A stretch of 64,000 bases of DNA from Galbibacter sp. BG1 (GTDB taxonomy: Bacteria; Bacteroidota; Bacteroidia; Flavobacteriales; Flavobacteriaceae): the NCBI RefSeq assembly GCF_013391805.1, contig NZ_CP058364.1, positions 3,539,501-3,603,500 on the forward strand. Direction: 5' to 3'. Positions 1-5,907 of this stretch are shown here, piece after piece. The stretch's first letter is position 1. Every line of letters begins with the position of its first letter. The translations under genes and the position numbers were made by a program. The notes under the pieces are model-generated. The model was not told where the DNA came from. It was given only the letters and a program-made list of their open reading frames with translations, and did not search any database.

Positions 1-175
1 CCAAAAAATCATGCACGTTAGAATAATCCAGTTTTATAGATTTGGGCGTTGCCACAATAACTATATGTCCGTTTAGAACCTTATATTTTTGAGGTTCGTA
101 CAAACGGCCCTGCCATTTAATAATTTTCCCTTCCTGGCATATTTCATCCAGCTGATTTTTAATTACATCGTTCAT
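1..175 (-). CDS. Hypothetical protein, 3' part missing (cut by window edge)
   Basis: An open frame runs from ATG at 175-173 to the left window edge and encodes at least 58 residues beginning MNDVIKNQLDEICQEGKI. It starts 17 bp inside the end of the upstream HNH-like gene, the same short overlap seen between other genes of this cascade, which supports it being real and translationally coupled. No domain is recognised. The visible part has a basic helical start followed by a beta-rich stretch. It belongs to the element inserted at tRNA-His; function unknown. Confidence 0.6.
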   Translation of the reverse strand, partial: MNDVIKNQLDEICQEGKIIKWQGRLYEPQKYKVLNGHIVIVATPKSIKLDYSNVHDFL

Positions 176-1031
176 TTAATTTCATTTTTAGTTTAACATT
201 ATTCCTAGCAAGCTCAATAAGTTCTGGATGGTTTTTCAATATTTCATCTTGAACATCCTTATCCCTTACACGTAAAAAACGTTTTACCACCGAAGAATCC
301 GTAAAAGAATTTATCATAAGGTTCTCTGCGGTAGTTACCTTTTCAAGGTTTTCAAAGTCGCAGTTCATAGAATTTCCATCCTTAAACCTTATAACTTCAT
401 CGTTGGTTAATTCTTCACCGGTATTTTTTTCCCAATTATACCTGGACAACAGTTGCCATTCCCCTTTACTTAAGCGAATGTATTTATAGACAATTCCAGA
501 ATTTGTATCCCTACGTTCTGTTATATAGCCATCCGTTCTTTCGTTATGTGGGGAATGTCCTTTTTTAAACCAACCTTTTTGGGTTCTTTTAATAGCATCA
601 GCGCTCATGTATTCGCGCTGCTTTTTACCTTTGTTAAAAGGCGTAAAACCTTTTTTAAATTGCGTCTTTTTAGAGCCTTTAATTAAATTGGCTACAAACC
701 TCTTTTTATGAGCTTCTTTATACTTTTCATCCTTCCCAATACCCAATAACTTAGCACGGCCATAAATGGAAGAAACCGAAGCCTTTAAATGCGTTTGAAG
801 GTACACGATATCATTGCACGGATAATTTTGCCTTAGCCAATTATCCTTTTCCATGGTCCAATCGTATTTTCCATGAAAACCAACCGCTTTTTTTAACTTA
901 AGAACCGTTGCCCGGGATTTTACCGATTCGTAGGATTTATTTAGCCTTTTTGCGATTTCCCTGGTGTGCGTTTTTGGGTACAGTTCCGTTAGAAGCTTTT
1001 CCTGTTCCGTTGTCCAATTCCTGCGCGCCAT
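159..1031 (-). CDS. Phage-type HNH-like protein with two N-terminal HTH repeats
   Basis: This 290-residue protein starts with two Myb/SANT-like helix-turn-helix repeats (about residues 5-48 and 57-100; both have W-T near the start and a 'SV.SR' or 'SSIYGRA' third helix). Two 'F-K-K-G-x-x-P-x-N' basic motifs follow (about 124-137 and 153-163), typical of Bacteroidota phage HNH proteins. The C-terminal part has the HNH_3-like layout (R-Y-N-W-E, then D-G-N-x-M-N and E-N-L). The residue where homologues usually carry the first His is Ser (LLSRYNWE), and the HxxDG-like segment reads RFKDG, so nuclease activity is doubtful. Its first 95 bp overlap the preceding frame. It is probably a DNA-binding protein of the integrated element; activity unproven. 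Confidence 0.75.
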   Translation of the reverse strand: MARRNWTTEQEKLLTELYPKTHTREIAKRLNKSYESVKSRATVLKLKKAVGFHGKYDWTMEKDNWLRQNYPCNDIVYLQTHLKASVSSIYGRAKLLGIGKDEKYKEAHKKRFVANLIKGSKKTQFKKGFTPFNKGKKQREYMSADAIKRTQKGWFKKGHSPHNERTDGYITERRDTNSGIVYKYIRLSKGEWQLLSRYNWEKNTGEELTNDEVIRFKDGNSMNCDFENLEKVTTAENLMINSFTDSSVVKRFLRVRDKDVQDEILKNHPELIELARNNVKLKMKLNERCN

Positions 1032-1242
1032 ATACTTCTATATTTTTAGGGTTTGTTTTTTCTACACTGGCATTCAACTTTTTTTCACTGTATGCGTTGC
1101 GTGTTAAATTGTTTTCTTTTCTAAATTTCTCCACTTCTTTAACCGTTAGAGAAGTAATAGAGCCCAGAGCTTCATCAGTACGTTGCAAATACAGCTTTTT
1201 TATAAGCTCTTTTTGTGTGCGATTTAATTGTTTTGTTTTCAT
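937..1242 (-). CDS. Small basic protein of unknown function
   Basis: A frame of about 101 residues if started at ATG 1242, preceded by A-rich AAAAAGATT; an ATG at 1278 would add 12 residues. It is Lys/Arg-rich, with a likely helical N-terminal half (about residues 5-60) and a low-complexity basic tail. Its last 95 bp overlap the start of the HNH-like gene in another frame, unusually long for this operon, so either the tail or the downstream start may differ from what is given. No family recognised. Context is the early-type cascade of the element. Confidence 0.5.
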   Translation of the reverse strand: MKTKQLNRTQKELIKKLYLQRTDEALGSITSLTVKEVEKFRKENNLTRNAYSEKKLNASVEKTNPKNIEVYGAQELDNGTGKASNGTVPKNAHQGNRKKAK

Positions 1243-1313
1243 AATCTTTTTGTTTAAGCAACGCCCTTTAGAAAGCAATCAACCAGGGCGCTGCATTTAA
1301 AAACCAACCTAAC

Positions 1314-1679
1314 CTAAATTTTAGATCTATTTATAATTTCCATCTCCAATTGCTTCACGTTCCTTTTCAATACAAAATCGGAAGCCATTTCTGTTTGAAG
1401 TTCCCCAATTCTTTTAAGCATATAATTAGGGTTTATGTTGTATTTTTTAGCAACAAACCTTGGGTTTACAGAAGAATCTAATTTTTGCTCCAGGTAACAG
1501 GCCACTATTTTTTCGGTAGTGTCCCTAAAACCTATTAGCACTATCGTTTCACAATTAAAAACCCTGCACACCTCTAATGCCAACCACCAATAATTGGTAT
1601 CCAATGGCGTAGGGCTTACAACAGCCTTTAGGTAATCGGACTTTATTTGGGTAGTGGTGTATCCGTTTGTGAAGTACAT
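1314..1679 (-). CDS. Hypothetical protein of the integrated element
   Basis: I start this 121-residue frame at ATG 1679 (MYFTNGYTTTQIKSDYLK), which lies 4 bases after the stop of the preceding 35-residue gene; an in-frame ATG at 1745 would give 143 residues but overlaps that gene. The N-terminal part contains a hydrophobic core (WWLALEVC, ETIVLIGF); the C-terminal part is a charged helix with a possible HTH-like segment around VAKKYNINPNYMLKRI. That segment, in a phage-like setting, hints at nucleic-acid binding, but no family is recognised. Confidence 0.6.
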   Translation of the reverse strand: MYFTNGYTTTQIKSDYLKAVVSPTPLDTNYWWLALEVCRVFNCETIVLIGFRDTTEKIVACYLEQKLDSSVNPRFVAKKYNINPNYMLKRIGELQTEMASDFVLKRNVKQLEMEIINRSKI

Positions 1680-1683
1680 GGCC

Positions 1684-1791
1684 CTACCGATTAATTTTTT
1701 TAATATGCTGCGCATACTGAATGGCTTTAGCAATTGATAACACAACTAAAAAAATGCTTAAATTCCCTAAAATGATGTTTAATGTTTGCAT
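1684..1791 (-). CDS. Tiny single-pass membrane protein (35 aa)
   Basis: ATG 1791-1789 opens a 35-residue frame ending TAG at 1686-1684. Residues 4-22 are strongly hydrophobic (LNIILGNLSIFLVVLSIA), followed by a basic tail (QHIKKINR), the layout of a single transmembrane helix with a cytoplasmic positive end. The stop lies 4 bases ahead of the next gene's ATG, and the preceding 50-residue frame ends 3 bases upstream, so the spacing fits the compact operon. Possibly a phage membrane peptide; function unknown. Confidence 0.5.
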   Translation of the reverse strand: MQTLNIILGNLSIFLVVLSIAKAIQYAQHIKKINR

Positions 1792-1793
1792 GG

Positions 1794-1946
1794 TTATAAA
1801 AATTTATTACAGTTAATACATTCTTCTACCACCCCACCAAAACCACTTGGTTGTGGGTTGCAAAGCAGGTTTTTGTCATTGGCACATTGGGGCTGTACCA
1901 TGGTTTTTTTGTAGGTAGATCTTACCTTGCAGAACTGTTTATTCAT
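1794..1946 (-). CDS. Cysteine-rich micro-protein (50 aa)
   Basis: ATG 1946-1944 opens a 50-residue frame that overlaps the stop of the upstream gene by 8 bp (ATGAATAA), a coupling arrangement. It has five cysteines (residues 6, 21, 29, 43, 46), including a C-terminal CxxC (CINC), with few hydrophobic residues and no signal peptide. The pattern is compatible with a small zinc-binding or 'knuckle' protein of the kind found in phage early regions. No family recognised; the overlap, rather than any homology, is the support. Confidence 0.5.
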   Translation of the reverse strand: MNKQFCKVRSTYKKTMVQPQCANDKNLLCNPQPSGFGGVVEECINCNKFL

Positions 1947-2280
1947 AAATAATCCCTTTTAGTTTCGATATTCTTACTACCGCACTTGTTAGTACCAAAA
2001 TAGGATCCTGCTTACCGGCACCGCTTTTAAAGTATTCGTTTTCGCTAAGCATATTCTTAACAACATACTCCACCCCTTTACGGGTGTAGACACCAAAAAA
2101 ACCACCTTTGGCAATCTCGCTGAATTTTAGGGTTTTCTTACGGCGTAAGTGGGAACGCAATTCGGCCATTTTAGCCTCTTTAAACATGGCAATGTTTTCA
2201 GCTTCCTGTTTTTTAACCAAAACAAGGCCTTCATTTTTCATGTAGTCCACAAAGTCCGATACGTTAATTAACCCGTCCAT
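1939..2280 (-). CDS. Hypothetical protein, possible DNA-binding element protein
   Basis: I prefer ATG 2280 (MDGLINVSDFVDYM), preceded by AAGAGAG, over the in-frame ATG at 2304; this gives 113 residues and a 17-bp overlap with the preceding membrane-protein gene. The N-terminus (LINVSDFVDYMKNEGLVLVKK) resembles the start of excisionase/MerR-like winged helices that read a target-choosing helix. The middle is a long charged helix (about 30-55) and the C-terminus is mixed beta. Excisionase-type function is a guess from size and shape only. Confidence 0.6.
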   Translation of the reverse strand: MDGLINVSDFVDYMKNEGLVLVKKQEAENIAMFKEAKMAELRSHLRRKKTLKFSEIAKGGFFGVYTRKGVEYVVKNMLSENEYFKSGAGKQDPILVLTSAVVRISKLKGIIYE

Positions 2281-2455
2281 CTCTCTTAATTTTATCCCCG
2301 GCAAGGATCAACCAAAAAACTACACATACCACCAAAAGTAATATGGCCATCCAGTAAACCTGCTGAAGTATTAAAAAGCATGCTAAGGCAAAAAAACCTA
2401 TAGGCAGCACACCTATGATCCAACCATGGAATATATGTACATTGGAACTACTCAT
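2264..2455 (-). CDS. Small two-helix membrane protein
   Basis: This 63-residue frame has two hydrophobic segments (about residues 12-29 and 33-52) joined by a very short turn and followed by a basic tail (KIKRDGR). It could be a hairpin inner-membrane protein, as seen for phage holin-like or superinfection proteins, but nothing in the sequence decides between these. It overlaps both neighbours (8 bp with the upstream gene, 17 bp with the downstream one if that starts at 2280), so it is part of the same transcript. Confidence 0.6.
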   Translation of the reverse strand: MSSSNVHIFHGWIIGVLPIGFFALACFLILQQVYWMAILLLVVCVVFWLILAGDKIKRDGRVN

Positions 2456-2705
2456 GATCCAATACTTTATTGATGTTATCGCTCATGGCAACAGCTTCCA
2501 ATTTTACTATCTCTGCTTGTGCCCTAACAGTATCGATCATCTCCTGAATGACCTCCGTATTTGAATAGGTAGGAGTCTCCAAAACATACTGGATCTTATG
2601 TGCTCCGTGCACATCTTTAACCCGTTGTTTAACGCTAAACTTGCATTCCTGCCAAATTTGAAGGAACTGATCCCTTACCGTTTGTGTCGTTTGCTGATTT
2701 TCCAT
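2448..2705 (-). CDS. Hypothetical helical protein of the element
   Basis: Start chosen at ATG 2705 (MENQQTTQTVRDQF), two bases after the stop of the LuxR-type gene; an ATG at 2714 would overlap it. The 85-residue product is hydrophilic and mostly helical, with no signal or membrane segment. The N-terminal helix (FLQIWQECKFSVKQRVKDV) is amphipathic. No family recognised. Position, second after the divergent promoter, marks it as an early gene of the element. Confidence 0.6.
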   Translation of the reverse strand: MENQQTTQTVRDQFLQIWQECKFSVKQRVKDVHGAHKIQYVLETPTYSNTEVIQEMIDTVRAQAEIVKLEAVAMSDNINKVLDHE

Positions 2706-2707
2706 TA

Positions 2708-3052
2708 TTAACAATAGTATTCGTTACGATTCCTTTTGGCGTTTTTCGCCCTTACCACTTTAACCGTTCTAACCGAAGCCCTTCGCACTTCCACATTTAC
2801 CGATTCAAAAACAATAAAGAATTGAATGCTAAGGAAAAGCGCCGCCGCAAAAAACTGTTTGGGATTGTCCAGGTTTAAAATGAACTTTCGGGCCACATCG
2901 ACCCCATTCCTGGCATTCCATTTTTTACGAATATTATAGGTATGGTTATGAACGGTTTTCGGACTAACAAACAATTTGCTTGCTATCTCCTTTTCACTAA
3001 AGCCGGCTGCTACAAGCCCAGCCACTTTGTATTCAGTATCAGTTAATTCCAT
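2708..3052 (-). CDS. LuxR-type HTH protein with C-terminal membrane segment
   Basis: Residues 1-58 form a GerE/LuxR-type helix-turn-helix (LTDTEYKVAGLVAAGFSEKE, then VSPKTVHNHTYNIRKK recognition helix). A hydrophobic stretch follows at about 66-83 (QFFAAALFLSIQFFIVFE) and then a very basic tail with a final Cys. There is no receiver or sensor domain. It is the first gene leftward from a divergent promoter shared with the S24 repressor and is probably repressed by it. A DNA-binding domain tied directly to a membrane helix would restrict it to DNA near the inner membrane; that reading is inference. Confidence 0.75.
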   Translation of the reverse strand: MELTDTEYKVAGLVAAGFSEKEIASKLFVSPKTVHNHTYNIRKKWNARNGVDVARKFILNLDNPKQFFAAALFLSIQFFIVFESVNVEVRRASVRTVKVVRAKNAKRNRNEYYC

Positions 3053-3128
3053 AGGATTTTAATCTTAATTTGGGGTTATGCTATTCTTTGTTAATGTTAT
3101 TTTGCGTTTCTTTGCTACAACATTACAG

Positions 3129-3180
3129 CAAATATAAGGACAAAAAGTCCGAATAATAAAATCATAAATAGGACAATTGT
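3129..3180 (-). promoter_or_regulatory. Divergent control region: -7 box and operator-like repeats
   Basis: On the minus strand, 3136-3129 reads TATATTTG, a match to the Bacteroidota -7 box TAnnTTTG, about 77 bases before the LuxR-type gene. Directly upstream lies a palindrome, GGACaaaaaGTCC (3138-3150 in plus orientation), and a second AGGACAA copy sits at 3170-3176, 33 bp (about three helical turns) from the first. Placement between the promoter elements fits operators for the adjacent S24 repressor. Confidence 0.6.
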
Positions 3181-3204
3181 ATTATTTAACAAATAATTAA
3201 CACT

Positions 3205-3978
3205 ATGGACGTGTATAAAAAAATTGAAAGCATAAAGAAAAAAATCAAAGTCAATAACAACGATTTAGGGGAATTATTAGGAAAAACAGGAGATGCCTTT
3301 AGAAAATCATTAAGTAGAAAAAACTTAAATGACTATGAGCTAATTCTTGTAGCTGAAGCCTTTAAAATATATAATGTCACTACAAAAAATAGCGAGGCAG
3401 CACATGAAATTGCCGAATTCACAAGCTTTATAAAGAAAAAAATTGCAAAAAACAAAAGTTATTTACTAGATAAAATTTTATCAGAAAATGAAGAAGAAAA
3501 TTTAATAGAAAAACTTAAGGATGATCCGGCTTATTTGTCCGTTTTTAATGATTTTTTTTCGGTTCACGAACCCGTTGTGCACTATTCGAAAAAAGGAAAA
3601 CAAATACCATATTACAGAATGGACTTTAGATTTCACCCATCCATTGATAATTATGAAGCCCTAAGTTATATCGTGCACGAAGATTTTGACGGTATAGATT
3701 TTTGGATAGACTACACAGGTTCTAGTATGGAACCAGTTATCAATAGTGGTGAAACCATAGGATTTAAAGAAATTGCTGTCTCTAGTATTTTATATGGAGA
3801 ATTGTACGCCCTAAACCTTGAAAAGCAAGGGACTATTCAATATGTTAGAAAATCAGACAAAGAAGGATATGTAAAACTTACACCCAATAACCAAAAAGAT
3901 TACGATATTCAAGAAATACCAATAAGCAGCATTAAAAGCATTTACCTAGTTTTGGGCTCGATAAAAAAAATTAGTTAA
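3205..3978 (+). CDS. S24/LexA-type phage repressor
   Basis: This 257-residue protein has an N-terminal helix-turn-helix (about 10-55; LGELLGKTGDAFRKSLSRK is typical of Bacteroidota phage repressors), a helical linker, and a C-terminal S24 peptidase-like domain (about 160-255) with the GSSMEP nucleophile motif (Ser174). The basic partner residue is less clear: where related proteins usually read I-K-R, this one reads Y-V-R-K (213-216), so self-cleavage is uncertain. It is divergent from the LuxR-type gene across operator-like repeats and is probably the master repressor that keeps the element quiescent. The gene is noticeably A/T-richer than the chromosomal genes to its right. Confidence 0.85.
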   Translation: MDVYKKIESIKKKIKVNNNDLGELLGKTGDAFRKSLSRKNLNDYELILVAEAFKIYNVTTKNSEAAHEIAEFTSFIKKKIAKNKSYLLDKILSENEEENLIEKLKDDPAYLSVFNDFFSVHEPVVHYSKKGKQIPYYRMDFRFHPSIDNYEALSYIVHEDFDGIDFWIDYTGSSMEPVINSGETIGFKEIAVSSILYGELYALNLEKQGTIQYVRKSDKEGYVKLTPNNQKDYDIQEIPISSIKSIYLVLGSIKKIS

Positions 3979-4004
3979 ATTTATAGAAAATAAAAACCAA
4001 AACA

Positions 4005-4439
4005 ATGAGAAAAATTTTTACATTACTTTTTTATCTAATTTCTATTTCACTTTATTGTCAAGACCGAAAAACAACGGAAATTATTACTACGTTAAACGAC
4101 TCAATTAATAAAAATGAGATTATACAAATGCTTATCAACACTAACAATTTTATAGATAATGAAAAATACAATGTAATTACAACAGAATACAGAAGTACAT
4201 CCGAAAGACCTGGATGGTCTTATACCTATAATTACAGAATAGTTTTACAAGACACTAAGTTTATAATCAAACCTAACTGGAAATTAAATGTACAAACAAG
4301 TATCGGCGGATCTTTAACTAATAATTCACCAGTAGAATGGAATTATTCAAAAGGAAAAAACAATATTAACGGTATAATATTCAGAGAAACTATTAAAATG
4401 TTAACAGATAATGGATTTAAAGATATAACTTATAATTAA
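4005..4439 (+). CDS. Secreted protein of unknown function (element cargo)
   Basis: This 144-residue protein has a clear signal peptide (residues 1-18, basic start then FTLLFYLISISLYC/QD). The mature part is rich in Asn, Thr and Tyr and looks beta-structured. Tyr at the -1 position of the Cys is not a good lipobox, so signal peptidase I export is more likely. It lies 26 bp after the repressor in the same direction and abuts the integrase tail-to-tail (1 bp apart). That position is common for cargo expressed in the lysogen. No family recognised; the gene is strongly A/T-rich like the repressor. Confidence 0.7.
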   Translation: MRKIFTLLFYLISISLYCQDRKTTEIITTLNDSINKNEIIQMLINTNNFIDNEKYNVITTEYRSTSERPGWSYTYNYRIVLQDTKFIIKPNWKLNVQTSIGGSLTNNSPVEWNYSKGKNNINGIIFRETIKMLTDNGFKDITYN

Positions 4440-4440
4440 A

Positions 4441-5634
4441 TCATAGTTCTAAAATCAATTTTTGGGCGGCATCCCTTTCTTTTTCAGGATATTTATCTTT
4501 ATAGGCTGTATCAATATCATTTCTTTCATGTCCCATAAGCTCGCGCAATAGATCTTCTTCAATATGCGCGAATTTACCCATTGTGGCAAACGTATGGCGC
4601 ATTACTTTAGGCGTAAAGGTTTCATTTTTTGGTGAAAGCTTTATATCCAATAACTCTTTTACTTTAGCCATGTCCCTACGAAGGTTATTAATAAAAGTGT
4701 CATAACTGGCCCTGGTCTTTCTCCACGGAAAAACATAATCGCTCTCCATATCATCATTTGGGTATTTTTCCATTAAAAGCCAGGTTTCCGGGAAGCACTT
4801 TACATCAAACTCATAACCCCGATCTCCTAATTTAATTCTTTCAAAAAAAATCCTATCATTATGTATTTGAGATTTCTTAAGATAATAGAGGTCTTTAAAA
4901 TCCAATCCACCAAGGTAAAACATAAGCAACGCCAAATCCACGGCACGCTGGTAGCTCACTTGATCCAAATTGGCGTTTTTTAGCTTATTTATTTCAGATC
5001 TTTCCAAATATCTGTTTCGCTGCCTTCTTACACGCACTTTTAAATCCCTAAAGGCACCTTTAAACGGCATTTGGTTATCCAGTCCCAACTGCTCCACCCC
5101 AGCGTTGTAAATCGCTCGCATGGCCGCCAAATATTTACGTATGGTAACTGCTTTATTTCCTTTTTTTCGTTGATTGACTTTAAATGCATTTACCAGGGCA
5201 GGATTTAAATCCACAAACTCCAATTTGGGCGCTACTTTCTTAAACTGCTTAACAGCATCTTCAAAAGAAATAGCATTCCCTTCCCGGTCCACACTTCTCA
5301 TATATTCGCAATACTGCTCCTGAAAAGTATAAAAATCAATTATTTTTTTCTTGTTTGGTATATCCAGCAAGAAATCCATAGCCAGCTTTACATCTTCCAA
5401 CTCATAAAATTTATAGCTTACCGCTTTGGCCCTAATCTCCAATATTCGTGTATATAGGCTTTCAAAATCAGGATGCGAAGGTTTTGGCACCTGTCTCACT
5501 TCATCCCAAAGATCTTCGGGAACATGAGCCAATGTTTTACGTTTAATCTTTTTTTGATGCGTAATGATTACCTTTACAGGATATCCATTGGGGCTTTTAC
5601 CATCATTGGTATATAATTTCACGTTCGCTTTCAT
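4441..5634 (-). CDS. Tyrosine recombinase (phage-type integrase)
   Basis: This 397-residue integrase has a SAM-like core-binding domain (about 100-185) and a catalytic domain (about 205-397). Visible active-site elements are R346 in V-M-R-H-T-F-A-T, H369 in LMGHE and the likely nucleophile Y378 (IDTAYKDKY). The usual first arginine is absent (LGGLDFKDLYYLK at about 241-253), and the HxxR His is Lys (K343). Loss of the first Arg is known from IntDOT-type Bacteroidota recombinases. It lies 136 bp from the 3' end of tRNA-His and reads away from it, the standard layout for integration into a tRNA 3' end. Repeats just ahead of its start codon may be its own binding sites. Confidence 0.92.
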   Translation of the reverse strand: MKANVKLYTNDGKSPNGYPVKVIITHQKKIKRKTLAHVPEDLWDEVRQVPKPSHPDFESLYTRILEIRAKAVSYKFYELEDVKLAMDFLLDIPNKKKIIDFYTFQEQYCEYMRSVDREGNAISFEDAVKQFKKVAPKLEFVDLNPALVNAFKVNQRKKGNKAVTIRKYLAAMRAIYNAGVEQLGLDNQMPFKGAFRDLKVRVRRQRNRYLERSEINKLKNANLDQVSYQRAVDLALLMFYLGGLDFKDLYYLKKSQIHNDRIFFERIKLGDRGYEFDVKCFPETWLLMEKYPNDDMESDYVFPWRKTRASYDTFINNLRRDMAKVKELLDIKLSPKNETFTPKVMRHTFATMGKFAHIEEDLLRELMGHERNDIDTAYKDKYPEKERDAAQKLILEL

Positions 5635-5690
5635 CGTAAACTTTTCGTAAACTTTTTACGGGAAATTTACCACTTTTTACCAATTGAACG
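5635..5690. repeat. Short direct repeats between integrase and tRNA-His (arm-site-like)
   Basis: CGTAAACTTTT occurs twice head-to-tail at 5635-5645 and 5646-5656, immediately before the integrase start codon. Related GTAAA/TTTAC words continue to about 5681 (TTTACGGG, TTTACCA, CTTTTTACCA). Clustered short repeats between int and attachment site are typical of integrase or excisionase arm sites and may also let the protein repress its own gene. The binding role is inferred. Confidence 0.5.
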
Positions 5691-5729
5691 CAAATTTAAT
5701 GTAGAAATAAAAATATCCTAAAAACACGA

Positions 5730-5760
5730 AACCCCGCCAAACTTCTAGTTTAGCAGGGTT
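5730..5760 (-). terminator. Intrinsic terminator after tRNA-His
   Basis: Two 14-base arms (5730-5743 and 5747-5760, with two G-U pairs on the RNA) enclose a 3-base loop; on the minus strand the hairpin is followed by a U-rich stretch. It lies 10 bp downstream of the tRNA 3' end and should stop tRNA transcription before the integrase. Confidence 0.75.
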
Positions 5761-5770
5761 TAAAGTGTTG

Positions 5771-5845
5771 GGTGGAAGACCGGTTTCGAACCGGCGACCT
5801 CTAGAACCACAATCTAGCGCTCTAACCAGCTGAGCTACAACCACC
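5771..5845 (-). tRNA. tRNA-His (anticodon GTG)
   Basis: The minus strand folds as a tRNA: D-arm GCTC...GAGC, anticodon stem CTAGA/TCTAG with loop TTGTGGT (anticodon GTG at 5810-5808), and T-arm with TTCGAAA loop. A G at -1 (5845) faces C73, the histidine identity pair. The acceptor stem GTGGTTG/CTTCCAC shows two apparent T-T oppositions. An integrase gene lies at its 3' side, so its 3' end is the likely attachment site of the element to the left. Confidence 0.93.
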
Positions 5846-5907
5846 ATTTAATTGCGGATGCAAATGTAATCGATTTTATATCTTTTGCAAAGAAAATTTT
5901 AAGTTTT

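Noticed and set aside
908-1300. Plus-strand open frame antisense to the HNH-like gene
   Set aside because: It lies opposite two well-supported minus-strand frames of a continuous operon and has no family features.
1-5770. Complete prophage
   Set aside because: No capsid, tail, lysis or replication genes are in view; the element runs off the left edge, so only an integrated element of phage type can be claimed.
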